Positions 10,910 to 21,477 of a stretch of DNA of 64,000 nucleotides are shown in pieces (the first letter of the stretch is position 1; each line of letters begins with the position of its first letter). Made by a program: the position numbers and the translations under genes. Origin of the DNA: Paulinella micropora (taxonomy: Eukaryota > Cercozoa > Imbricatea > Euglyphida > Paulinellidae); assembly GCA_019918135.1 (NCBI GenBank), contig WBZZ01000009.1:62001-126000 (forward strand). Direction: 5' to 3'. The notes below the pieces were generated by a model. The model was given only the letters and a program-made list of their open reading frames with translations, was not told where the DNA came from and ran no database searches.

Positions 10910-13900
10910 CTTCGTTGTTCGGATTTCATCATAAGCGGAGCATTGTTGAACTAAGTCCTTATCTTGAACTTTAAATGTATGCTGTTCTTGTGTGGTGCAG
11001 ACTTCCCAAGCAGGTACTGGAATGTAACTGGGAGGAAAGCCTGGATCGCGTCAAGAGATGCTGCCTTCGTTTGGAGGAAGACCAAATTCCACAGCTCCTC
11101 AATCACTTAGCCTTGAAGATGCTTCGTTTTTGGACTCTTTCGCGATCTTACCGGAGCGAGGTTATTCTCGATCTCATGCGAAATAATCGCAACTCAAAGG
11201 CTGAACAAGATCCACCTCAAACCATCCTGGTTTCTCAATTCCCATTTTGAGAAAAATGTGTGAGGCACATTTACGGTTTGAGCTGGCACCGTTGGTCAGT
11301 TTTCAGAGGTATCAACGATCGTGACCCAAACCAACTACGTCTGCTTCGATCCGACATCGATGTTGACCGAGGTGGATTCAAAAGTACCTACTTCGAAAAA
11401 TACCTCAACAACCTCAAGGTCATACATTGCCACCCTTCAGATTTCTTGTTTGAGTCAATTTCTTTCAGTAGCTTCTTCCAGTGGTCGATGTTACTTGAAG
11501 TAGACACAAGCTAGTTCTCAGAATCCTTCAGATAATTGTTTCTTATGTTCTTTTCTAATGCAACTAAAAGTTTTTGAAGCTGCTTACAGTTATTTATTCT
11601 TTTTTGCAACTGTAGAGGGACCTCGGCGACAAAGATCCTGCTTCCAAGTTCACCTACTTGCCATACCAAAGGAAAAAAGTTTAGGAAGCTGCTGTGCATG
11701 AAGCAAAGATCGATTATCCTGACGCCGGCATCGACTGGAGTAAGACAGAGTCCACTTTCTTCAAAGCTTGGAATGGCCTTCCTGACAGGCCTTCCAAATT
11801 TGTGCGCCTTGTCATCAGAAAGAACCCACCTATCGGTAAGTGTCAGGAATGCGTCGATTCTTTCACAGCTCTGCTCGCAGCAAAAACAAAAGAGGAACTC
11901 CAGGCTGTTCGTCAAAGAAGGGCCACCCACTTTGGTCATGTGAGAGAAGAACGAGCTATCTATGCCAGTCACATTCAACTCGCACGACAGCATCCTTGCG
12001 AGTATGCAAGCCTTGCAATCGACGGTATGGACCAAGCCAAAATCGCTGTCCCTTTTGCCAACGGTCTCCGAGATCGACACTGACAACTCTTATGCCACGA
12101 CGCAGGCAAGGGTTATTGCAGTCGTGATCCATAACCTTGGAACTTGTAGTTACGTCGCTCCGGCGGACATACAGCACAACGTCGACACTACCATTACGGT
12201 GCTTATGGACGCGTTCCAATTTCTTCCCAAAACAGCCGACGGTCGCCTTGCACCGAAGCTCTTCATCCAGATGGACAATACCAACGCTGACAATAAGACT
12301 CATGTCTTCTTTGCCTGGGCTGCGTCTGTGGTAGAAACCAAACTGTTCAAGCAAGTCGAGGCTAGATTCCTGCCTGTCGGTCATACTCATGCGGACGTCG
12401 ACCAGAAGTTTTCGAATATCTCCAAGTATTTGTGGGCGAATCCAGTGCACGCTTTTGCTGAGCTTGCGCATGCCAAGGCTTGCAAAAAGGCGCTCCCAGA
12501 CGATTGCATTCATGCCTGCGTCCTCAAGCGCAACTGGATCGTTAACTTCAAGCGTTTCTATGACGAACAACAAGCCTTCAACAAGGATACGTTCTGCGGT
12601 TCTCGCGACGTGCATGGCTTCCTCTTCGATATTCAACTTCTTGACGAAGAAGGTGGGGTGTGCTTGCAAACAAAAGAGTGGACGCACATGGAGCATTGGG
12701 TTCCCAGCCAAACGCCACTGCGACTTCAACTTCCCGAAGCTTTGTATTTTGTGCCCGCGGTGTCCCTCTTCAAAATGACTGAGCTGACAAGATCATCCAG
12801 GGACGTGAGTCCTTTCTCAAGTTGCCTGAGGACGGACAAGATGACAACGAAAGCAGCGAACAAGTACCCTACGACTCTGACACTTCCGATGCAGGAGATT
12901 GGTCTGATGGATCAGGAGATCGGAGACCCCTAGTACGCCAACCGATCGCTCTTGGAAAAAAATTCGCGCTCATCAACTTGCACTGCACGCTGAAGACTGC
13001 GAGCTTTGCGTCGAGCTTGCTTCTGCGCAGCGTGACATCTTCATCAGCAGCAGGCAAGAGCAGGAAGCAAGAAACCTCGCCCGCCGACAAAAACAAAATG
13101 CAACGGAAAGACTCGCTGCTCACGTCAAGGGCACCGATTGCACACGCGACCTGGAGTTGAAGGAGGATGTCGTCGGGTCTGCAATCTGGGGTTTTTACAC
13201 CGATTTACTGCATCCCCAAAGAGAAGCATCAGTTCGCACGGTCAACACCTTCCCGTACTTGCGCATGATCATCAACTGCCTTGCATGCAACCTTGTTTCC
13301 ACCACTTGCCCTCGGTTGAATTACAGAACAAAATTTCCAGAATCCTTCAGATAAGTAATTCTTGGTTTGTGTTGTTGCCCTCTAATAAAAATCACACGCA
13401 TGGTTGATTTTTACTTGCAGAAATCTCTGTTGGAAGAAGGAACTTCAAGTCGTAGAACAGACGTGGCAGGGCAAAGCAAGCTTGCTTTCGCGCATTCCCT
13501 GCTGAGGCCTGAAGTTGCTGGAGACTTTGACCTTTCTTCGGATGTTGCCGACTTGTCAGCACAGCAAAACCTTCAGGCATCAGAAGGGAATGCTGCACTA
13601 ACCACTGTGCGGCATGGTCGACCAGAAGGCAGTGCGCTTGGCGCAACCGAAGCAAAATCCTCATCAGCTGGAGCTCTCATCGCGCAGCAACGCTTACCGG
13701 CACCGCGAACTAGGGCTCTGCTTGCACCTGCGCTGCCGAACCGAATCACTGCCCAGGAGGCCCACCTAGGAGAAATCACTCTTCTCGAGAAGTTCGACAT
13801 TCGCTTCCCCAACCAAGGTCGCCCAACCGACGGAGCAGAGAAGAAAAAAGACGACAGCAGCGAAGTGTTGAAGAAGAGAAATAAGTTCCTCCAGACTGTT

Positions 13901-14653
13901 GACATGGTGCTGGCTAGAGTAGAATACTCCCTGGAAGAAGCTTCCGACCAAACTATGCAGCCCGTTTCACTTTTTCAGGTCACGAAAATTTTCAAGGACC
14001 GTCACGGCTGCGCAACCTGGATGAGGGTGCGTTGGTACGGAGAGGAGCAGGACGTGTTGGTAGGACAGTACTTTGAGAAAAAAGAAAAGCTGAATGACAA
14101 AAACAAGAAGCTAATGGACTCCTTGCGATCGCAGGGCCAAGACGTCAGTAATGACATCAGGTTCAAGATCACACCTGACGAAAACTTATTCCTTGCCGGA
14201 AGCGATGAAAACAACGTGGTGCAAGGGCAGCAGCTTGAAGCACCAACGTTGGTGCACTGGGGAAAACCCACAGATCTTCTGACAAGACAGCACAGGATTC
14301 TCCATAACCTCATCAGGCTCATCACCACTGACATCAGACTACGAAATCTGCAGGGCGCCAACATATTGGATGCTGTGAAGCAGACTCAAGCCAAAAAACC
14401 AGGTCGAAAATCAAGCAAGAAGCGTGTTGCCTCTTCTTCCTCCTCCTCCGAGGCTGAGGAAACCTCAGAATCGGCAAGGTCATCAAGCGTGCAGGACACC
14501 CAAACAAAAGGGCAAGAGCAAATCGCTAAGACTTTTGTAGTTTTTTTTGGCAGAAAGTCTATCTATTGCTGCAAACTTAGTAGCATGACATCCAGGACCA
14601 CCAAAGCTAGGACTAAAAGCGATCCGGGGCAGAATTTTGATTACTTGCGCTGA
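10910..14653 (+). CDS. Multi-exon gene with DUF7869/DDE-transposase-like domain
   Basis: Plus-strand open segments from about 10.9 to 14.65 kb read as one gene. The centre (12.1-12.6 kb) gives PKLFIQMDNTNADNKTHVFF and then RFLPVGHTHADVDQKFSNIS. The pair of an N-rich D-N motif and V-G-H-T-H-x-x-V/I-D-Q marks the DUF7869 family, usually regarded as a DDE-type transposase-derived domain. An upstream part has SLAIDGMDQAK, which fits the first Asp. The last exon (13.43-14.65 kb) is a new, Lys- and Ser-rich C-terminal part. Likely introns lie at about 11.5-11.6 and 13.3-13.43 kb, both containing the dispersed repeat. A frame change near 12.08 kb is either a short intron or a frameshift. It may be a transposon gene or a domesticated one. 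Confidence 0.5.
11517..11535 (+). repeat. Introner-like repeat copy within an intron
   Basis: Reads CTCAGAATCCTTCAGATAA about 20 bases after a possible 5' splice site (GTAGAC at about 11501). The likely intron ends at ACTGTAG near 11613. Confidence 0.75.
13336..13354 (+). repeat. Introner-like repeat copy within an intron
   Basis: Reads TCCAGAATCCTTCAGATAA preceded by TTACAGAACAAAAT. The likely intron runs from a GT near 13315 to TTACTTGCAG near 13421. Confidence 0.75.
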
Positions 14654-15209
14654 AAGTTTTAGTAAGTAAAACATAAATCCAGCAGACACTGACTTGAGCA
14701 CCGTGGTAATTAAGGTATTATTAGAGCCATACATACTAAAATAAGATGTTTATTTGTACTTGAACGAAAGTTCAAGGTAGATGCAACACTTCAGGAGCAC
14801 AGTGTAGGTCGACAGAAGAAAAACCTCGGAATCCTTCAGATAACCAGAACAACATTTGTGTCAGACCTGAGAAGATAATTACCGCTTTTCCGCAGGTATT
14901 TTTCAAGCAAAATACCAGCACCAAAGCGGTCTTTCAGTCCAAAATCACCAAACAATAAATAATTAAGAAATCAAGAGGAAATCAAAAAAGGACATATATC
15001 GACAGAAAGAGATAAGCGAAAAAAAGGAAAGTACCTTAGTAGTCGTCGCCACCTCCATACACCGCACAAACCTACCATCACACATACTGTATGAGGTAGG
15101 GTTTTTATAGTCTCCCACGACTGTCTCAATATTAAACCTAAAATAAACCTAAATCACGTGCAAAAAAAAAGAATTCTCGCCAGTCTCCCAAAATCTCCCA
15201 AGTTGAGAA
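14654..15209. other. Intergenic region, no gene seen
   Basis: Apart from the repeat copy at 14825, the stretch has only short frames. Near 15060-15115 the DNA has an A/T-rich segment with a TATA-like block (TTTTTATAG). I see no supported feature. Confidence 0.4.
14825..14843 (+). repeat. Introner-like repeat copy downstream of the DUF7869-like gene
   Basis: Reads CTCGGAATCCTTCAGATAA preceded by GTAGGTCGACAGAAGAAAAAC. It may mark a further intron or the untranslated end of the gene. Confidence 0.65.
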
Positions 15210-15446
15210 GTGGGAATGGACCAGCTGGCAGACATTTTCGGCGATGCGAAGTTGGACGACACCGCCCCAGTCCAGCCCGCCCCTGACCAGCCCGACCAAG
15301 CCGACCCCGCCCCACCCGACCCAGCCCCAGTCCAGCCAAACCCCCCACCCGCCCCGTGGAAAGCTTTGGCAGACATTCCCCTCCAAATTCCAAACTATAC
15401 GAGATATGTTATGGTTAGAAAAGAGTTCGTCAATTCTGACAAATAA
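15210..15446 (+). CDS. Short proline-rich hypothetical protein
   Basis: A 78-residue frame starts MGMDQLADIFGDAKLDD, continues as Pro/Ala/Asp/Gln repeats (PAPDQPDQADPAPPDPAP) and ends in a non-repetitive PNYTRYVMVRKEFVNSDK. The GC-rich repeat contrasts with the AT-rich DNA just to the right. It could be an N-terminal exon or a small protein at the border of the Polinton-like fragment. No family is recognised, and a complementary low-complexity frame exists on the other strand. Confidence 0.3.
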   Translation: MGMDQLADIFGDAKLDDTAPVQPAPDQPDQADPAPPDPAPVQPNPPPAPWKALADIPLQIPNYTRYVMVRKEFVNSDK

Positions 15447-15705
15447 ATTTTTCAATTTACGAAAGCATCAACCATCGCTCCTTACATTCGTCGTGAAGAA
15501 TTGAAGGAGAATGAGTTTTTTTTCGCCGAGGCTGATGTGGACGCCACCATCAAAAGTCAAAAATGAGCAGATGTTTCTCGTGGCGGTCAAATATCCAGAT
15601 GAGTTGATAATATTTAACTCTCTCACCGCAATTCATCGAAAATTACAGGATAGGAGTGCTTTTATCAAGTGGATTATTCCAATGGATAATAATCAAATAA
15701 TAAAC

Positions 15706-16695
15706 TCACAAATCTAATATTACTCTTGTTTTTCTTTCTCTCTGACTAGTCCTGACATTCTCAGGTTGAATATCTTCCCTGTTTAATAATTCCTTTGTTT
15801 TCTTTTGTTTTGTTAAATCTTTAACTTGCTCGTTAATTTGTTTTTCTTCGTCAGCTGGTTTGTCGAATTTAGTCTTTAATAATTCCCTAGGACTGACTAG
15901 CTCATCCGAATTTAATATTAATTTGAAGCCCTTTCTTCCGACTACGGTGTAAATCTGCTTACTGTATTGTCGGCCCCCTTTTGAAAATAAATTTCTTTTT
16001 AATTCCTTTCGAACCCTATCACCTTTTTCAAATTCGTCTACTAACCCATCCCGTTGAATTCGTTGTTTATTTTTATTAACACCCTTAAATACATCTATCG
16101 GTCGGGCTTGAATCGTTCTATGAAACCTCATATTATAAGCATCCACCATATCGTCAATATAATTCAACCAATCAAAATTGCCGTTAGTTTCAAATAGTAT
16201 GTCAAGCCACCGTCTAATAGTTATAATAACTCGGTCCACAATCGCAAGAGCCCGATGGTCGCCCACTTCAACCGTCCGATTGTCAATATTATTCTCTCTG
16301 AAATAATCTTTAACAGCCCCTTTGTATTCACTCCCGCTGTCAGTCGTAATGCTCTCGGGTGTGTAAGGTATTGATTTCAAAGCTAAATAAACTTCTTTCG
16401 CCGTTTTATGTTTAAGTGGTTTAATTATTAAAAATCGGCTGTGAGTGTCAATCCAAAACAACATCCAAGCATAGCCTTTATTTCCTTTCTTGTCTTTAAG
16501 TTTGGACATATCCGCCAAATCTACAAATACTTGTTTAAGCGGTTTGTCAGCCCATATCGTATTCCATTTATCAGTCGGTAATCTTTTTTGGTAATGTATT
16601 TCAAGTGCTTGTTGTTCCTTTCTTTCATCCTCATTTAGCAGAGACTCCGCCTCCGCACCTCCGTTTTCATTATTTCCTGTATGCTTATGGTCCAT
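15706..16695 (-). CDS. Polinton/virophage-type rve integrase
   Basis: A 329-residue protein. Around residues 50-200 it has the retroviral integrase (rve) fold motifs: VDLADMSKLKDKKGNKGYAW, IDTHSRF, then TTDSGSEYKG and HRALAIVDRV, which supply the acidic triad region. The stretch NYIDDMVDAYNMRFHRTI followed by a P-x-D motif is typical of Maverick/Polinton integrases. A basic, small C-terminal domain follows (KGDRVRKELKR...YTVVGRKGFK), resembling the SH3/chromo-like end of these proteins. Its role in such elements is joining the element's DNA to the host chromosome. It starts at an ATG near 16695 and sits next to the charged-protein gene on the same strand. Confidence 0.85.
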   Translation of the reverse strand: MDHKHTGNNENGGAEAESLLNEDERKEQQALEIHYQKRLPTDKWNTIWADKPLKQVFVDLADMSKLKDKKGNKGYAWMLFWIDTHSRFLIIKPLKHKTAKEVYLALKSIPYTPESITTDSGSEYKGAVKDYFRENNIDNRTVEVGDHRALAIVDRVIITIRRWLDILFETNGNFDWLNYIDDMVDAYNMRFHRTIQARPIDVFKGVNKNKQRIQRDGLVDEFEKGDRVRKELKRNLFSKGGRQYSKQIYTVVGRKGFKLILNSDELVSPRELLKTKFDKPADEEKQINEQVKDLTKQKKTKELLNREDIQPENVRTSQRERKTRVILDL

Positions 16696-16776
16696 TGCTA
16701 TATGCGACTAAAATAGAAAGGTAGTTTATCACAATATATAAAAGAGTAAATAATAAGTCGTGCATAAAGTTATATA

Positions 16777-17277
16777 TTAAAACTTTAAAAATATCTTTGA
16801 AACATCATTGTTTTCTTTTTTTGGTTTCTCTGGTTGTCCCGCATAAACATTGACATTAACACGGCCGGTCTTCTTCCCTCCTTTCTTAGGCTGTTCTTCT
16901 TCCTCGCTTTCACTATCCTCGCTATCTTCTTCCACTTTCTTTTTTACCACTTTCTTTTTTTTCTGTTTGGTCTTTAATTTCATACCAGCAACACGTCGGG
17001 CAACGATATCAACAAAGTCGTGTTCAACCTCTTCATCGCTTTCGCTGCTTTCCTCAATCTGCTCGCCATCCCTTCCATCTATCATATCTTTCGCCAACTG
17101 CTTCTTAGTAATGTGGTCCATCTTTTCGTCATCATTCATTTCTTTCACATTCTTAGCCTCTTCCTCCGCTAGTAATTCCCTCGCCCTCTCAATCTTTCTC
17201 TGCTTAGCCTGGTTCTTCTTTGCCTCCCACCCCTTTTCAAGGTTCTTCATAGCAACCTCTCTATTACCTCTCGGCAT
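16777..17277 (-). CDS. Highly charged coiled-coil protein of the Polinton-like fragment
   Basis: 166 residues, almost all charged. The N-terminus is basic and helical (WEAKKNQAKQRKIERAREL). An acidic patch follows (EESSESDEEVEHDF), then KLKTKQKKKKVVKKK, another acidic run and a basic end with GKKTGRVNVNVYAGQ. Low-complexity charged proteins like this accompany integrase genes in Polinton-like viruses and may bind DNA, but no function is known. It is transcribed with the integrase, about 80 bases upstream of it, and divergently from the fibre gene at 17356. Confidence 0.6.
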   Translation of the reverse strand: MPRGNREVAMKNLEKGWEAKKNQAKQRKIERARELLAEEEAKNVKEMNDDEKMDHITKKQLAKDMIDGRDGEQIEESSESDEEVEHDFVDIVARRVAGMKLKTKQKKKKVVKKKVEEDSEDSESEEEEQPKKGGKKTGRVNVNVYAGQPEKPKKENNDVSKIFLKF

Positions 17278-17355
17278 TTTCTATTTGTTTATATTATCAT
17301 ACAAAATAATATTATTTAGTTTTTATTAATAATCAATTTCTTAACAAATATAATA

Positions 17356-18587
17356 ATGTCGCAATTCAAAAGTTTATTAGGCCTTAATGAGTTGGCTGTT
17401 GATAGTCTAGATATAAAAAATTTAGACCTAACCAATACCAACATAGTGGGCTTAAATACAGACAGAGTTCCAGAAGATGCCGACCCCATAAATCTGTATT
17501 ATACTGACGGCCGATTCGATACACGACTAGCTATTAAAAGCACCGAGGACATTAAAGAAGGAAGCCGTTTATACTATACAGAGCAACGAGTGAGGGACAA
17601 CGACGAGGTTAAAGCCTCAACTCAACACCGCTCTAATACAAGTAATCCGCACCAAACCAGCCTTTATAATTTGATAGACACTAACATATTCGCACAAGCA
17701 AGCGGACAATACTTAACACATAATGATGTACAAGGCAAATGGAAGAATACATCCCTTGGTTCAATTGATACACTTTCAGATGTGGTTATAACCGCACCAA
17801 TAGCGATGAATAGTTATCTAACATACAATTCAATAAACTGGGTAAATAAAACATTTCCGGATGAATTCGGCAATATTAGTATGGGAAGGAAGAATATAAC
17901 AGGAGTTAATTTACTAAATACCAAAGATGTTGATGAATGTATATTTGAGCATCAAGATAATAACGATAAAGTGTCAGCGAGTGGAAGTATAGATAGCCAC
18001 AGCGATGTGACAATATCAGGCTTCCCCGCAGATAACCAACTGCTTATTTATAGCACTGGGCAATAGAGAAACACCACACCACCCTTTCTTAGATTGGACG
18101 GCACTGCTAGTATGACGGGGGCACTAAATATGGGCGGTTTTGCTATTTCAGGGGCTTCTACGTATAATGGAATTAATCTCGCTAATCTCGCAGTTGATGG
18201 TTCGGTGGTTAAACTAACAGGAGACCGAACCATAGGAGGAATTAAAACATTTAGCAGTATAATAAATGCGAGTGCGGGGATTGATATGAAAAGTCAAAGC
18301 ATAACAAATGTTAATCTTGTTGATGGTGTGGATGTTTCAGTTCTTGAACTTCGGTGGTTAAACTAACAGGAGACCAAACCATACTAGCAGGGAACAAAAA
18401 ATTTACATCAACTTTAGAAGTAAGTGGTTCGTCCAATCCTACTACTTTTGACGGCATCGGTATAGCATTTGATACAAAAATAGGAATGATTGCAGCACAA
18501 AAAACAGCAACAGCGACTTGGTATCCGATACAAATAACTGGTTCGTATGTTGAGTTATATTCAGGTAATACTTTAATTATAATGTAA
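17356..18587 (+). pseudogene. Fibre-like protein of the Polinton-like fragment, broken
   Basis: The region encodes Asn/Ser/Thr/Asp-rich beta-type repeats. It starts MSQFKSLLGLNELAVDSLDI. The phrase LYYTDGRFDTRLAIKS and a second LYYTEQRVRD echo tail-fibre modules of phages and giant viruses (LYYTxxR), and later repeats read KLTGDQTI and ITNVNLVDGVD. Such proteins form trimeric attachment fibres on the capsid. It looks broken in one or two places and its C-terminal part is not clear. It faces away from the charged-protein gene at 17277. Confidence 0.6.
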
Positions 18588-18589
18588 AT

Positions 18590-19010
18590 ATCACACTTCC
18601 GCCCGTTCTCGTAGTTCCTGCTGTATCTACTTCGGCCAATGATGTGGCGGTATCGTAATTTGAATAAGAAGGCGATCCTCCCAATGTGGTATTAAGAGCA
18701 CGCGATACATGTTTTAGTGTCTGAATTGCTGATACATAAATTCTCAAAGTAGATTATGTAATTCGTTTTGCTGTTGAATGTGGAGCGGTTTCTAATGGTA
18801 AATATAGCATTCTCAGTTGATCCTATACTCTTGACATTATCATACGAATTGGTTATAGCAATAGTCCGATCAATATTCCCTTCAACTGCTAAAAACATGC
18901 TCGCCGTTTTCATTACAACGGATTGAAGGCTTGACGAATACGCCTTTGCATAAAGCAAATGCCGCCTGATCCAATGATGGAGTGGTAGCAGTGCTCGCAT
19001 ATTTAATTGA
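18590..19010 (-). pseudogene. Possible fibre C-terminal remnant on the opposite strand
   Basis: Minus-strand translation gives recognisable fibre-like phrases (TTPSLDQAAFALCKG and, further on, GGSPSYSNYDTATSLAEV), so this looks like the end of a second fibre gene pointing towards the first. The frame is worn. The border with the copia element lies near 19010. Confidence 0.3.
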
Positions 19011-19088
19011 ATTAATTACTTCCAGCGAGGTTTGCGAGACCTTTTCCCATCGACGATGTTCTGTCCTCCCACGTTGCCATCGATATCC

Positions 19089-20440
19089 CTAGGTGCCTTG
19101 CGGACGAGCAAGGGGAGAGCGGTTGAGAGGGTGAAAGTGTACTGTGTGTACCGTGTCGTGCGTTGCAGATGGTACTGTTGTCGCGAGGGGAGCAGATGAA
19201 ACCACTGGCGACGCGTCGAAGTCACTGTCGACCCCAATCTCGTACACACTTCTGACGTTATTGTGTTCTTCTTCCGTCTTAACGAGTACCTTCTCGTCGG
19301 TTCGCTCCGTTTTTTGCTGCAAAATGTCACGATATTCCCGTGAAGCTTGGCCAACTTTTTCCACTGACCGGACTGGTTGGAATCGGGGTGGGTCGTCGAA
19401 CGACCAAGGTCGCTCGCTGACGTTGGCGTCTATGCCTCTCGTTGACTCGTCGAAGTTCACGTTTCGTACCTCGACAATCTTTCTTGTAGTAGGCATGAAA
19501 ATGCGATAGAGACTACGAAATATATTGTACCCCGTCAATGTCCCTGGGATAGCCATACGTTGCCCTTTCTTCGCATCCTCCACTCGCACAAAAGCAAGGC
19601 AGCCAATAGGGCGTAAGAAATCAAGGGGAAACGAACGTTGAAGTGTAACTTCATAGGGGCTTTTGCCTTTGTAGGATCCACGAGCCATTGGCATAACCAT
19701 TCGAGTCGCCCACTCTTCCAAACACATCTCCTCCCAGAAATAGTCAGGTAGTTTTGCATATATCAACAAGGCAGTTGCTCGACCTCCATTCGTCCTCCAT
19801 TGTCGTTCCGCTTTAGGGTTTGCTTGAGGCTCGTTGCGTGGCGTCGTGTTGAGTATGATGCCCTTGGTCCCACAGAACGCCTTGAGCAGGTTGAGCAGGT
19901 TAGACACGAATTTGCTTGACCTTCTTGCTGGTTTGAGTCTCGAAGAATGCAACAGTCATCTCCATTGCTGATTGGTATCGTTGTGCTTCCCGTGTAGGTT
20001 GATGCACAATGAATCCAAACGAACCTTTCGTTTCGCTGATCCCAAGCTGATAGTAGTTCCCCTGAAGCGACTTGACAGGCCAAGGTCCCCTAAAGTCAAC
20101 ATGTAATGACTCTCCAAGTGCGAACTCATTGTCGATGTTTGGATTTCCTTTGAAGTATGCATTCCTCGTTGCCTTTGCTTGCAGACACGGGAACACTGGG
20201 TCGGTAGCTTCGTTCGCCAGTTGACTCCGGTAACAGTCCTGTTTGCGTTCTTTGCCAATAAGTCCATGACTTCGACGTTGCCATGCGCAGTCATCCTATG
20301 CCAAGTCATAGCAGGCACTGGTGCCTTTGTAGCATTGGGATTTACCGAAAATATAACCATTGGTTTGTCCTTGTCGCGCATAGAAGGCTGAAACCTCACG
20401 TTGCAATCCGATGGCACGTCGCCCTCTTCATCCAATCTGT
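19089..20440 (-). pseudogene. Copia A integrase region
   Basis: GAG-pre-integrase wording appears as TWHRMTAHGNVEVMDLLAKN. The core follows in pieces: DFRGPWPVKSLQGNYYQLG, AFFETQTSKKVKQIR, NEPQANPKAERQWRTNGGRA and LPDYFWEEMCLEEWATRM, which are the usual copia integrase phrases (the N-x-x-A-E-R region holds the last acidic residue). The end reads FLRPIGCLAFVRVEDAKKG and then the tail. It is broken in several places. Confidence 0.7.
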
Positions 20441-20595
20441 ATAGCTTGTTCGACAGCATACGAGAGCGACAAAGGACCAAAGCAGGGTCGATGTGTAGAG
20501 GAGAGCGTAGCACCACTGCTTGATTGTTTTGGAACACCGTTGCGTAGCTGAAGTCGTAATCTAACATGCCAGGCGAAATAATATTATATGGTGTC

Positions 20596-21477
20596 TTAGG
20601 AAACACAATAGCATCCTTGAATTCGAGGCCAGTCGCCAATGAAGGTAAAACTTGCGTCGGCTTTGGTGTCCACATGCACTGTAACAGTAGATATTCCAGA
20701 CAGTTTCGAGACAGGGCCACGTCTAACATTATACAGGGGCAGGGATGGGTGTGCTATAATTCGATTACAACCCGAATCAAAGATCGTTGAACGCTTTCCA
20801 TCCAACTTTGCCAGCAAAGCCACAAAGTCGTTTTCCTCTTCAGGCACAACATCGTTGTCAATAAGTGTTGCACTACACGATCGTGCGACCAGTGATGGGT
20901 CGTAGGGCACCTCACTAGGTGCCTCCTCCTCCACAATGTATCGTTGCATCTGTTGCTTGTAGGTCGCAAAACCAGAAAGTCGTCTGTAGATCATCTGCAA
21001 AGCGCCGACCTTATAGTTTGGCGGGAGTTGCGGAACCGTTACCACAGGTCCGGACTCATGAATCTCATAACGCGTCATTCGCTGCAAAGCAAACCATGCG
21101 TAGTCAATCAGCGTAGAACCAATACCGCAGGCAGGTAGAATTTGTTGACGCGTAGTGTCACGTAGTTGAGCATTGCACGCATCTTCAGCGTAGGTACAAA
21201 ACCTAGAGTGCGGGGCACGATCATCTCTGTGACAGCTCTTCTGGCAATAGAAGACCCACTTACATGCGCCACACCGTCGGTGCCGATTCAAAAGTGTCTC
21301 GATGGCATCGCAGTACTCACAGAACTGTGGTGGACTCGGATTTGCGTGCGGTATCCCTGAGATGATCAAGGAATTAGTATGATGGGTAGAACAGTACCGA
21401 CATAACGAAACGGTGCCCTGCCATCCTTGCGGTATAATGTTGAATCCCAAACGTAGGGACCAATGCTCCGTCTCCAT
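20596..21477 (-). pseudogene. Copia A MYND zinc finger and retropepsin region
   Basis: The frame starts METEHWSLRLGFNII. Near residues 53-95 it has CEYCDAIETLLNRHRRCGAC, then YCQKSCHRDD and HSRFC, which matches the MYND spacing (CxxC, CxxC, YCxxxC, H, C). At residues 230-245 the protease-like motif STIFDSGCNRII appears, with the D-S-G triad of copia proteases. MYND fingers are protein-binding modules of host proteins and are unusual in front of a copia protease. The element is a fossil. Confidence 0.65.

Larger units (their letters stand above)
15500..19010. mobile_element. Polinton-like virus fragment, AT-rich (integrase, charged protein, fibre)
   Basis: An AT-rich block with different composition from both flanks carries three adjacent genes of a type usual in Polintons, virophages and Polinton-like viruses: a retroviral-type integrase, a highly charged protein and a fibre. 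No capsid, packaging ATPase or polymerase is present, so it is an incomplete fossil. It is broken in about two or three places and abuts the copia element on the right. Terminal repeats were not found. Age cannot be given beyond saying that the integrase frame is still open. Confidence 0.6.
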
